Shown here piece by piece: positions 33,831 to 44,874 of a stretch of 64,000 nt of DNA (its first letter is position 1; every line of letters starts with the position of its first letter). The stretch covers positions 14,055,447 through 14,119,446 of the forward strand of contig NC_092364.1 in NCBI RefSeq assembly GCF_030848805.1, in the 5' to 3' direction. Below the pieces are notes generated by a model that saw nothing but the letters and a program-made list of their open reading frames with translations, ran no database searches and was not told the DNA's origin. The DNA is from Temnothorax longispinosus (taxonomy: Eukaryota > Arthropoda > Insecta > Hymenoptera > Formicidae). The position numbers were made by a program, and so were the translations under genes.

Positions 33831-34080
33831 ATTTGTTATTAGAACCGATTCACTTCCAATCAGGCATCCGATTAACCGGATTGAAAACGCATTCATTTCG
33901 ATTCAATTTATCAAATTTAATACGGAACCAATCGGATTTAATCGGTCATTTTCAGCAGGGATTACAGAATTTTTTCAGATTTTTTGAACACTCTTTACTA
34001 GGTCAAAATAACGACAGGACATTTACGACCCAGATTACGGACGATGCCAGTCAAATTATAGTTTACGGGCGAAGGGTTAA

Positions 34081-34444
34081 CTTTAGCTGGCACTGTGGGG
34101 TATTAAATGCCCCACCCTAGTTCACTTCTAATTTAAGCCCCTCTATAGTACGAAAATGGTACTAAAAAATGGAAGAGTTAAAATATAAGAGTCATGAATT
34201 TTTGAGTGTAAACAGTAATTTTTTCGTTTTCTTATACGTTCTCCAATTCTTTTCATACTTAATATTACATTTTATCAAAATAACCTATGACATTTGTTAA
34301 AACAACATTTGAAGACTATCGTGGAATTTTTTAAGTAAAAAAAATCAATATAGCTTCCTCGCAGCAAGCATATTTTAGTGGTGGGGTCTGAAACGGCCCC
34401 AGTGTGCCAGTTATGTGATTCTGGTGAAGTGTGCCGGCTAAGGG
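34081..34444. mobile_element. Second TTAA-flanked piggyBac-like MITE
   Basis: Begins CTTTAGCTGGCACTGTGGGG and ends GTGCCGGCTAAGGG, bounded by TTAA (34077-34080 shared with the preceding element, and 34445-34448). The ends pair imperfectly. Immediately after it the LTA4H-like copy 2 intron resumes. Confidence 0.75.
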
Positions 34445-34448
34445 TTAA

Positions 34449-34660
34449 TTTTTATTGACATATTTAACTTTTTTAGATTTTAGTACCGAAAAATGTTGTT
34501 ATGTCCGCACATTTACAAAGTGTATATGCGAATGTCTGGAGATAGCTGCCATGTATATAATACATTCCTTCAAAGTACCGGTATCATATCTTATACGGTG
34601 ATTATTGCTGTGGGCTCACTAGAAAAAAGACGTTCTAATGATAGGACTAAAATATTTGCC
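34449..34660 (+). pseudogene. LTA4H-like pseudogene, copy 2, continuation
   Basis: Resumes the intron of copy 2 and enters the exon at 34477 after TTTTTTAG. It encodes ILVPKNVVMSAHLQ and later VIIAVGS, matching copy 1 at 22362-22520, with an early stop after the first block. It ends at the 12-bp target duplication of the PLE (34661-34672). The downstream part of the gene is not found in the window. Confidence 0.8.
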
Positions 34661-34672
34661 TAAATCAAGTTT
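34661..34672. repeat. PLE target-site duplication TAAATCAAGTTT, other half
   Basis: Twelve bases at the junction between the LTA4H-like exon and the PLE 5' part. The reverse complement is at 2916-2927 beside the PLE 3' half. Confidence 0.85.
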
Positions 34673-34935
34673 GGCAATAGGTTTGCTCTCCCTATCGATA
34701 CAAAAAACAAGAAAGATCGTGTAAATTCTGTTGTTGACATAATCAAAAACTTCGAATTTAATATTTATCAAATTCCCGATGATATTGTTGATGAGGCACG
34801 TGACCGTATTTCTAACTCTCTGTTTAAATTTTTGCGCAAAAATAAACATACTAACTACATCGACAGGTTTATATTACAAGAATTTAAATTTTGCAAAAGT
34901 TTTCTGCGTAATAATGATGATCTTCTTGTTACCAG

Positions 34936-35087
34936 GGGATCGATCATGTATCTTTTCCCCTAGGACGGAACGTGAAAAGTGAAAAGTTTATCTCTTTCTA
35001 TTCAATACCAATAGAAAGAAATAGTTACATGAAATTTTTCACTTTTCACGTTTCCGCTCTAGGGAAAAAGTTACATGATCGCTACCC
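34936..35087. repeat. 152-bp hairpin insertion in the PLE
   Basis: Ends are GGGATCGATCATGTATC and the reverse complement of TTACATGATCGCTACCC. Arms of about 50 bases share AACGTGAAAAGTGAAAA. The intact PLE copy reads straight through (near 47,038), so this is an insertion. The target duplication is 2-4 bases (AG to CCAG) and ambiguous because of flanking G and C runs. Confidence 0.75.
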
Positions 35088-35295
35088 AGGGCAGATAAGG
35101 GCCAAGTCACAGTAATTTTGGAGAGAAATACTTATGTCAATAAGATGATCGATTTGCTTAATGATAATTTGACTTACAAAAAACTTAAGAATGATCCCAC
35201 TAGACGGATAACATCTAAAATTAATAATTTGGCAAAGTCTTGGTTTAGCAAGGACATTATCAGTGAACAATTATTTAGGCATTTAAATTGTACCA

Positions 35296-35303
35296 ATGGG
35301 AAC
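35296..35303. repeat. hAT target-site duplication, second half (ATGGGAAC)
   Basis: Reverse complement of GTTCCCAT at 4884-4891. It sits directly outside the right terminus of the inverted hAT copy 2. Confidence 0.9.
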
Positions 35304-38300
35304 TAGGGCTGCGGCTTTCCGGATAAAAATTATTCGAATATTCGGATAACGGATATAACGAATATTCGTTATCCGGATCATCGGATATCTGAATATTTAA
35401 ATAATCTGCAACAAAATGTTCGAATATTTCGGATATCCGGATAGTGCAGATATCCGGATAATGCGGATATCCAAAAATAGCGTAGATATGCGGATATTCG
35501 GATAATATATGAACACTGTTCTTTCGTGAACACGTAGATATTGCACAATGTCAGATTTGTTTGCAATCTGACCGATGAGCATTTTATTCTTCTTAAAGGG
35601 GTATTCACATTCGAAGCGTCGAAAAATAGGCGTATTTCACAAATTTTTTGCGGGAGCCTAATGTATTGGCTACTTACAAGGATTTTACATGGATTATATC
35701 TACCTCCAAGGAGCTACTTTTGTTTTACCTACGTAATGATGAGAAGGCCATGATTCCTTAATCTCCTGGAAATTAACAAAACTTTGCCTCGTGGGGACAG
35801 ATGAAGACGCATATCTTGTTTATGTTTTATCATAGTTTCACACAGTCATTTAATGTTTTGCGAAAATGACAATTGATCACATGTTTCACACACTGTTTTG
35901 CATATTAAGAGACACGGTAGTGTCTCGCGCCAAGTACGCGTTTCATACACGCAATGCGCTGACCCAAGCAGAACAGAAAGTCAGATGTTATCAAAATAAC
36001 GACAATATTATTTATTTATTTAGTCGACTATACATGCCTTTTCAAGTCACAGCAAGTATTAGATAATACACAGAAAAGAACAAGGTTCACTGTAAGAAAA
36101 ACAAAGACTATCATATATATAAAAAAGGAAAATAAAAATCTCTTTTATTTATTTACTCTTTTAGACAAACAAAGACTATCATATATATAAAAAAGGAAAA
36201 TAAAAATCTCTTTTATTTATTTACTCTTTAGACAAACAAGACTATCATATATATAAAAAAGAAAAATAAAAATCTCTTTATTTATTTACTCTTTTAGACA
36301 ATTCTATTTTAGTAGGTTTCCCAGATTCTAAAGTTATTTAGCTGAAAAACAAAGAGATTGCTAATCTAACATAAAAAAAACCAAAAAAAGAGTGACCGCA
36401 AAAAACAGGCCAAAAATCGCCTGTTTTCACCCTTGTCTTTTTTCACCCTTGAATTTAGACTTCTACTTAGTTAGTACTAAATGATAGTCTATAATGAGTT
36501 ATGAATCCTCAGAAAGTTTCAGATTGAGCCGGGTTTGAAAAAAAAGGCGAGGGAACTCACTCTAATCAAGCAGCCCAAAAGTGAGAGGGGACTCACTTTA
36601 ATCACATTTATACTAACATATATTCGCGTATACCTGTAATAATCACATAACAGCGAACGAATACGTTTTTTGAACCTATTATTATGTAAGTTCCCATTTC
36701 AACGTTTTAAACGTTTTAACAGCGAATACGCAACCAACTTTGACCCTCCATATCTTGAAAATAAAAAGCCGGCTTAATCTGAAACTTTCTGAGGATTCAT
36801 GACTCATTATAGACTATCATTTAGTACCAAGTAGAAGTTTAAATTCAAGGGTAAAAAAAAGAGGACGATTTTTGCGGTCACTCTTTCAGACAACAAAAAT
36901 AATTAATTAATTAGAGTAATTAGAGAAAATTACTGAGAAAATATATTAGTGTAACTCAACCAGACATTATAAATTAAATGATGAAAAACTGGACTATTTA
37001 GGATTACTTAGGTCAAATAAGAGACCTATTTTGGTGCAGAAATATTAAATGAGATACATTCTCTGGTAACAAACAACTTCGTTTCGCCGAGACAATGTTT
37101 CCTGCAGTGGAAAACACCCTTTCCGCTGTAGCAGATGAGGCGGGAATGCACAAAAGCTGGCGGGCTATTTTAGCCACTGCTGGGAAGCATACTTCATGTG
37201 CCTTCCACCAAGCGCACAGATCAAGATTATGGTCAATCTGAGTTTCCGCGACGTATTTGGCAAAATCGTCACCCTCATGATTTTCGTCCATTCCGAGAAG
37301 GAAATCCATGACCGTTGAGCCTTGACGCTGCTCGTTGCCATTAGGTGTGGCTAAATGTCTATGGTTTAAATTAGTGCGCCTTTGCACTTCTGTGTGTATA
37401 AATGAGCGTACACTTTCAGATGGTTCCGCTATCAACTTCTTATGTCGAGGATCGAGTAGAGTGGCCATTTGCATCGCTGTCACTTCATTGTTAACGTTAA
37501 TATTTTCCATCTTGAATCGATCAGTGAGGTCTAAGGCCGCTCGAACTTTAAAAGTTCTTTGTAAAGAACTGTCATCGTCCTTTACCAGTAAATGGCGATT
37601 GATTAAATTGTAGATAATGGGACGCACTATACTCAATGTGATGGACTTTTCGGCGCATAAGATTGTGGTTGCTTGTTGGAATGGTTTTAGCAATACTGTA
37701 AGCTGCATAACTTTTACCCACTCTGCTTCGCATAGTTCTAACTTAGCAGCAATCGCCGACTTGAATACGGACCGGTCACTTAAAGCTGCCATAATGCCGG
37801 ATCGCAAAGTTTGAAGTCTATCTAACATAAAGAATGTGGAATCCCAACGTGTCGGACATCTCTGCATCAGTCGCAATGTTGGCAATCCAAGACTTTTCAA
37901 CTTATCCTCTAAAGCGGTTGTTCTGCTATAAGAATGCCGGAATGCACTAACAATTTCTGCCCCTTTCTTTATCACAGACACACATTCTGGTGCTTCTAAG
38001 GCTGTATTGACAGACAATTGTATGGTGTGTGCTGCACATCGTACACTGAGCATACCGTCCGTATCGCCTAGTTCTTTAGCTGCCTTAACAATATTACTAG
38101 CATTGTCATGTACAAGTCCAGTAACTTTGTTAGTTAAATTCCATTCTTGCACAACCTCGCGAATTGTTTTCTGCAAATGTTCAGCAGTGTGGCTCTCAGT
38201 CATTTCTCTCGTCATCAAATTGACGGTGTGTGGGATCCAGTTGTCATCAAGGTAGTGTGCTGATAATGTATATAACTGTCATTTGCCTTAGACGTCCACG

Positions 38301-40099
38301 CATCTGTTGTAATGGCTACAGCGTCGACTTTATCTAATGTGGTGCGCACCTGTTCCGCTGCCTCGTTGTACAAAGTGCGCATTCGGTTGTCAATCGTCCT
38401 TCTTGAAGGTACTTTGTAACCTGGAACACTGATAGCCATGAACTGAATAAAACCTTCATTCTCTACAATCGATGTTGGGAGCATGTCGATCGCAATCATT
38501 TGCAAATAGCCATGGTGATATCCTCTGCACGTCTAGAATTCACAAGTTTTTTCGTTGAAATAATATTTTGAGATGTAGTGAAGCGCCTTTCTTGCTGTTA
38601 GGTTCTGACTGCTCACATTCTTGGTCTAGGCCATTAGAACTCGAGTCAGAATCGCTCATGGTTTGCCTGGAAACCAGTAAAGTTTTGAAATTTTTATATT
38701 CTAAATTCATAGTAATAACTTTTTATCTAAATTGTGAATTGATCTGAAATTTGGTCCCGAACTTTAAAAGAGAATACAAAATATTAGATATATACACGGA
38801 GAGAATTTTCTCTTAAAATTTACCCTGAAATCATGGTAGTTGTGGGACAACATGTACCACCAAGAATTTTATGCGAGATATTCTGATTAATATCTACCAT
38901 AATAAAAATATTAATATCTATTACATTAAAAGATAAATTATGTTTGACTAATTTTACTAAAATATATCTAGGAAATTTCAATAATTTTTCAAATTTACCA
39001 ATCTGCTTGGTAATTTTTATCACGTTGTTTGTAAAATGTCTTTTGTATATTTTAAAAATTTCTTGGTTGCCAAGTTGTCCCAAGTTTGTAGTGAATTTAA
39101 GAGTAAAATATAACAAAAAATTCTCTCTGTGTACAGATATTAAATTTTATCAACTTCATAGCATTTTGACAAACTTTCCAGAACATTCTTAAGGAATATA
39201 CTGTTTTAACATTGAAAAGGGAAACATAAGAAAACGTTGAATGGTATCGAAAATACGGCAGCGTTAAAAATAAAAAACTTACCTGTGAATACGTGACGAT
39301 GAAGCTCCGAGCACTACTTTGTGTTTCGTATTATAATGGTTCCACAGACATGTCGTGGAACCTTTATGAGACAGTTTTGACTCACAGTACCTGCATACCG
39401 CCTCGCTATTGTCGGCTGATTGCATGAAATGCTCCCACACTTTACTTTTCCCCATCGCTGAAAGATTCAGATGTTCTAGCTTTTGCTGCGTACTCAGTTT
39501 CTATCCAGAATACCGATTGAAATAGTATTAACTAGATTTCAAACCTTTGTATGGCTGTTACTGGTCTCCCTACACCAAGTGCTTGCTAATGGTCGTGCGC
39601 CTATGCTGCCTATACGACACTGCTATACTAGACACTAAACGCTCGACCGAGGTGAAATCAACAAATACGTAGCACAAATGAATACGTAAGTCGAGAAGTG
39701 TTATGTTGACATAATAAAATTTGAAGTTTAGCATGATAGCCGCATATAGTAGAATTAAGGTTTTCAGTTTTCTACTTGTAGAGAAATGTACCCAAACAGA
39801 CCACATTTGTCTCCGCAAAGCATAAAGTTTTCTTCCCGCTTTCCACCAACTCAAAGTATGCATATCTGCGTGCGCATTATTTTAATATCAGAAATATTCG
39901 GATAATACGTATGTATATTCAAATATTCGAATAATACGGATAGCGTGTTATTCGGATAATACGAATAACCAGTTATCCGAATAACCGAATAGTTATTATC
40001 CAAATATTCAGCTATTCGAATAATTTTTATTTTAAGTGGTTATCCGAATATCCGAATATTCGGATATCACGAATATTCGAATTTTTAATCGCACCACTA
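35304..40099 (-). mobile_element. hAT DNA transposon, copy 2 (inverted)
   Basis: A 4,796-bp minus-strand copy of 4892-9686, differing by scattered substitutions and small indels. It runs from TAGGGCTGCGG at 35304 to CGCACCACTA at 40099, where the assembly gap begins at the very next base. It contains the same nested inverted-repeat elements and the same three ~68-bp tandem units. Confidence 0.93.
37013..39455 (-). pseudogene. hAT transposase, copy 2, three single-base deletions
   Basis: Exon 1 is 39283-39455 (BED finger, identical length to copy 1) and exon 2 is 37013-38666. Relative to copy 1, single A residues are missing near 38,587, 38,502 and 38,268, each breaking the frame. The A6 run that is A7 in copy 1 is in frame here. 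The downstream 401 residues, including GLVHDNASNI and the C-terminal PASSATAERVFS region, are open. Both copies therefore fail at different positions, all in short A-rich runs. Confidence 0.9.
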
Positions 40100-40599
40100 N
40101 NNNNNNNNNNNNNNNNNNNNNNNNNNNNNNNNNNNNNNNNNNNNNNNNNNNNNNNNNNNNNNNNNNNNNNNNNNNNNNNNNNNNNNNNNNNNNNNNNNNN
40201 NNNNNNNNNNNNNNNNNNNNNNNNNNNNNNNNNNNNNNNNNNNNNNNNNNNNNNNNNNNNNNNNNNNNNNNNNNNNNNNNNNNNNNNNNNNNNNNNNNNN
40301 NNNNNNNNNNNNNNNNNNNNNNNNNNNNNNNNNNNNNNNNNNNNNNNNNNNNNNNNNNNNNNNNNNNNNNNNNNNNNNNNNNNNNNNNNNNNNNNNNNNN
40401 NNNNNNNNNNNNNNNNNNNNNNNNNNNNNNNNNNNNNNNNNNNNNNNNNNNNNNNNNNNNNNNNNNNNNNNNNNNNNNNNNNNNNNNNNNNNNNNNNNNN
40501 NNNNNNNNNNNNNNNNNNNNNNNNNNNNNNNNNNNNNNNNNNNNNNNNNNNNNNNNNNNNNNNNNNNNNNNNNNNNNNNNNNNNNNNNNNNNNNNNNNN
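40100..40599. other. Assembly gap (500 N)
   Basis: 500 undetermined bases starting exactly after the last base of hAT copy 2. The missing sequence should contain the outer target duplication of the hAT and possibly further repeats before unique DNA resumes at 40600. Confidence 0.97.
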
Positions 40600-43500
40600 C
40601 CAGTTAACTAGCTCGTTCGACCGCGAAAAGTAGTAATCTCGTGATTTCGCGTCTCGGAATTTTATGGCGCTACTTAAGAAAACGACGGTTTTTTCTCACT
40701 CACGCTTAACTCGCTTACCGTTATCTCTCGTTTTCTCTTCGAGACACCAAAATAATTAGTCGACCGTCGCGCCATTCGCTTTGGTCCGCTTCCTCTCATT
40801 CCGACATTCATTACCATTCGCGCGTTTCTTCTATTCGAATACTTCGACGAGCCATCAGTTAAGGCACTAATTTATTTACCGATCCGCATATTTCCGTCCG
40901 CGTGGAGAGCGTAGTTCCGCGATACATTGCGCGATCGCAACGGTATTGTCTCACGCGCAATTAGCGTGGACGAAGCGCGTTAGCCGACCCGGGTGCTCGA
41001 TTACGCACGCATCTTAATTTAGTGGCGCGCTCGTGGAGAGGCAATTAATGTCCATACGAGTTCCCGTCTCGTTGATTTTAGGAGAGGCGTGTGCCACCGC
41101 TGCACCCCGCGCTTTCACCTCACTCCCCTCAGCTTCTGGCATTATGGATGGACGCTCGAGCCTTTATTAATCCCGTTATACGGTTCGGTTACCGAGGATG
41201 AAACGGAGGAGGTCAATCAGTAGTAATTGCTCTTCCGGTTCGGAGATTTTATGCAGAGGCGCGACGTGAGATTTAATCCTTGACCCTTCTCTTGCTTAGG
41301 TTTAGATGTCAAGCTGACATGGATATAGAAGACATTTGACACCGTACTATCTTAATCTTACACTAGAGCAAGGTCGTTTAATCTTCCGCATGGTTGTACC
41401 GCATAGTCATGAGGCCTAGTTTTTCGTTCTAATCAAGATTAGAGTGTAATAACGAATAATACAAACAATTATTTTACAAGCACATTTTACAAAACCTGTT
41501 AGTTTAAATCAAATTCTTTATCTTCGACCATCTATCCCTATTTCAGCCGCATTCGACTCCGCAAATTTCACTTTACCGGAATTTCACCGGACTGTGAAAC
41601 GCGAAGACATGAGAAACTTAATCGTCAAACGTTTTACGATCGATCGATCGCACCTCATCACGTGACGTCGACTAAAGGAGCACGGGGAAAAAGAAAGAAC
41701 CGGAAGCTACTTTTGCTAGTCGTCGGTCGCTACCCCTGTTCAAATAATAAGTCCGAATGGAAGTTAGATTCCGGCGCAATTGCCCGGGGCAATTCCACCG
41801 CGACTCGCAATATCCAAGCTCCGAAGGGACGCGCGGGAGTGGGGGGAGGTGGGGGGCAAGACGGGCAAAGAACTCGGGAGGCTTTCTATCGCGCTTCGCC
41901 TCTCGCCGAGCTTTCGGGGACTTTAATCGCTTTAACTGCTTTTTGCGCGCCGAGGGACTTCTGACGGACGGGCGAGCGAGCGTGCGGAGCAGAAGGAGCT
42001 AGAAAAATAGAGGAGGCAAAAGTGGAAAAAAGGGAGGATACGGGGAGTAGACGCTCATTGTCGGATGTGCCGCGAGAGAGGAACGACTTTTCTGCGGATC
42101 CAGCGACAATAAGATCGTCATGCGTTTTCGTTTTTCCCTCTTGGCCCACCGTCCCGCGCGCCTTGGAGCGCGTGTGCGCACGCTCGCTGGAGAGAGAAGG
42201 AGATATATGTCTCTCCCTTCTGTTCCTTACGGGCTCTTCCATCCTTCCAGTTTCGGTAGCAGACCGTGCCACGGGACGAGCGTGACTCGTTATTTCCTCG
42301 AGATCCCTCCAGAAAACCTCTTCTGGAAGTTCTTTCTTCCCGGCGAAACTCGGCTCCATTGTCGGATCATCGTGACCCTATTGAATTGAAACCCTCGTGA
42401 AGGAAGTCATCGTTGCCGGTCGACGGGGCCCGGCCGTCCAACTTTTCCTCCTTTTCGACGCTGCGTCGTCGGCGTCGTTGTTGTCGTCTATGTTTTCGGG
42501 CCGAATAACTCGAGGGGAACCGCGACGAGAGTTAAATCGATATTACCTTTTCGCTGTCCCAATATTATGTTATTCGCTATTCCGATATTTCGAAACATCG
42601 AAAGTCGCAAAGTAGGTTAATTGGTGAAGACTTTCGCGTGAAGAAAGAACACATAAACGTAGACACAAAAAATGTGCTACAGAAATGTATAATGTTAAAT
42701 CCTACGCGTTTGATAACATTTTAATGTTTAGTGCTATGTTATAATTAATTGAAGCCCTTTATTTCATGCGATCGTAGCAATAATAATAACTAATCAATTT
42801 GTGTAAAATTTATGAATATATATAAGAACAGTATTTAAGGTACTTAGGTTGATTTAGGAATGTTCGATAATTTTTAAATTAGATTTATGTAAAAAAATCG
42901 CATACAAAGAATTAATAAATTCTCATAAATGTTGAATTCAAAAATCCTCAAAAATATAACCACGAATATTTTTACAAAAAAATGAAAATATAATACAAAA
43001 CAAGAAACAATAATTCATTTCTTATACATTTCACACTTTCAACGACGAAGGGATTGGGGGTCCAGTTTTGCTCGCGCAGGGGATGAAACCTCGAGGCTTT
43101 TCATGTCCTGTTTCTCTCGCCGTGCCGTCAGACGTACAAAACGGAAGGACTTAACCGCTACACCTGCAGGAGTCCGTAAGACATCCCAAAGTTTATCCGG
43201 CGTGGTCCCTTTCGGTTGAGAGATCAAACGGATATCTCTGATAATCCACTTAGACGAGGCAGGGAGTCGCGAAAATGTAGGGAGAACGAAGGAAGGGCAG
43301 TAATAGGACGTCCCACGGTGATGGATTCGACGAAAACCGTAGGCATCGAATACCCGACCGAGCGTGAGCTCGCATCGACCGATCGGAATAAAGCTTCTTT
43401 CTCTGGGGGCCCTACGGCCCCGAAAAGTCAGCTATCCACCCTGGGGCAACATAAAACTGGGTCCACGACAATGAAAGAGAGAAAGACGCCCCCTTTAACT

Positions 43501-44862
43501 GAAGCGTCCCTCGGTCGCTTCAGCTGCGCCGCATTATGTACGGTTTGACGACCCGTTCGATGTACCTCGAGGGGGGCATATATGCTACTTCTGTGTTTAA
43601 AGCTGGCTTATTAATTCGCAGCGTGCACCTTTTGTCCTCTTTCTTCCTTGTTGGCGAGCGTGCCGCTCGCGCACAGTTCACGGAGGCGACGCTGGAGACG
43701 ACGAGATGCGGATCCGTGACTCGGTTTATGTGAGATCGAGCGGATCACGATGGGCTCTCCACCGCTGGCTGCTCGTGATCGAATCGATTTCGCGCCGATT
43801 GCCTCCTGTTCCCATAGCGAGAAACGCGGCGTGCACGATCGCGTCGGGTACACCCTTGATTCATGCTCTACACGAACATGCCTCGCTTTTAATAGCAGTC
43901 TCTCATATACTTGCATGATGAAATGTTTTAGCATCAAGATATAATAGCTACTTAATAGCTTGTTTAAATTTTAAAGAATTATAAAAAAGTCATCTTTTCA
44001 AATTTAAGGTATCTATGATAAAATAAATGACCGCGTTTTGCAAATGAGGATATATGTATGTAATAATGAACATCTCTTCGAAATATATGTGATGTATATT
44101 ATACTTTCTAGTGAATCATACCGAAAGAGTTATGCATTTGGCACGGGCAATTTGACGAGGCAAAGAAAAGTAACCTACGTAAAATATAGCGGAGATTGCT
44201 ATCGTCAAAGTGTAACGAGGACAGGAGATATGAAGTTTCGCCCTGAGGGCGGTCTAGCTTAGAAACGCTCGTTCGACTATTCCTCGAGGCTCCTAATGCT
44301 CCCTGAAGCGTATCTAACATCGACTTCAGCCCTGCAAAATCAAAGGGGATTTCGGGGCTTTGTATATGTACTAGTCAGGCCAATTCAACTGCACGACCGC
44401 ATCTGTCTAGATAAAATTCCTCGGGATTCCTTCATCGATCCTCTCTCCATCGAGTCTAGCCTGTCCCAGTTACAATAGCACAGAAATTACCGCGACACCG
44501 TGGCGCCACCGCGATCTTTATAAAATCGCGCAGAAAATAAAGATTGTCTTGATCGTGACTTAGCGATAAATATCACTTAAGTATATCACAATACTGACAA
44601 GCAATTTTCCGGATATGATAACAATTTTTTATAAACTTTTCTCGGTATATTAGGGAATAGTAAAAAATTAATTGTATGTCTTACATTACATCTCCTAGTT
44701 GAACAAAAATAGCCACAAGTTACAGCAAAACTATATCGCGTCTTCGGCAATGAGACCGCGGCGCAGAAATTACCGTGAAAAGCTCGTAATGTCCGTGACA
44801 CCGGCAACCACCCGTTAAAGATGTTCCTTCTGGGTGTTCTGGCTGCATCGTCAGTCGCGAAG
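40600..44862. other. Unique-looking DNA, no gene recognised
   Basis: Mixed composition with many CpGs at 40,620-41,300, 41,640-42,560 and 43,040-43,900, separated by AT-rich stretches. The longest frames (up to 157 residues at 41,886-42,359, minus strand) are in CpG-rich low-complexity sequence with overlapping frames on both strands and no domain. It may be intergenic or a large intron. No inverted-repeat element was noticed. Confidence 0.5.
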
Positions 44863-44874
44863 AACATTGAGAAT
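44863..44874. repeat. 12-bp TSD AACATTGAGAAT, left
   Basis: The identical 12 bases are at 48333-48344. The pair brackets both PLE copies together. Confidence 0.88.

Larger units (their letters stand above)
27228..33960. mobile_element. Repeat-rich element with CCCTGCTAAAAATGACC ends
   Basis: Begins CCCTGCTAAAAATGACCGAT and ends with ATCGGTCATTTTCAGCAGGG; AT is on both sides. Its own sequence is built of short degenerate words such as ACGATTGAAACGGATT and forms tandem arrays at both ends. It has no coding capacity of its own. Four other elements are inserted in it (27493-28200, 28204-31693, 31941-32859 and 33138-33658). The class is uncertain. Confidence 0.7.
26445..34076. mobile_element. TTAA-flanked piggyBac-like MITE, hugely expanded by nesting
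   Basis: Termini are CCCTTCGCCCGTA and TACGGGCGAAGGG, flanked by TTAA at 26441-26444 and 34077-34080. Inner sequences also pair (CTGGGTCGTAAATG with CATTTACGACCCAG). The CCCT start and TTAA target are typical of piggyBac. Without the element inserted at 27228-33960 it would be only about 0.9 kb. LTA4H-like copy 1 has the single TTAA at 22329-22332, giving a paralogous empty site. Confidence 0.85.
34673..35303 (+). pseudogene. Penelope-like retroelement, 5' part (N-terminal coding)
   Basis: The plus-strand part opens inside the coding frame with GNRFALPIDT, so the element was 5'-truncated at insertion. It continues through VDIIKNFEFNIYQIPDD, EARDRISNSLFKFL and DRFILQEFKFCKSFL. After a 152-bp hairpin insertion it goes on to NTYVNKMIDLL, WFSKDIISEQLFRHL and NCTNGN, where the hAT starts. 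Apart from the insertion it matches 46,830-47,171 of the longer copy and reaches further upstream. The residues that should follow are those at the open end of 3444-4891. This is the N-terminal part of the same PLE. Confidence 0.88.

Noticed and set aside
33767..34120. 117-residue frame
   Set aside because: Crosses the tandem repeat and the terminal repeats of two transposons (ends at 33960 and 34076), so it is assembled from unrelated pieces.
41886..42359. 157-residue minus-strand frame
   Set aside because: Sits in CpG-rich sequence with overlapping frames on both strands, low-complexity composition and no recognisable domain or splice context.
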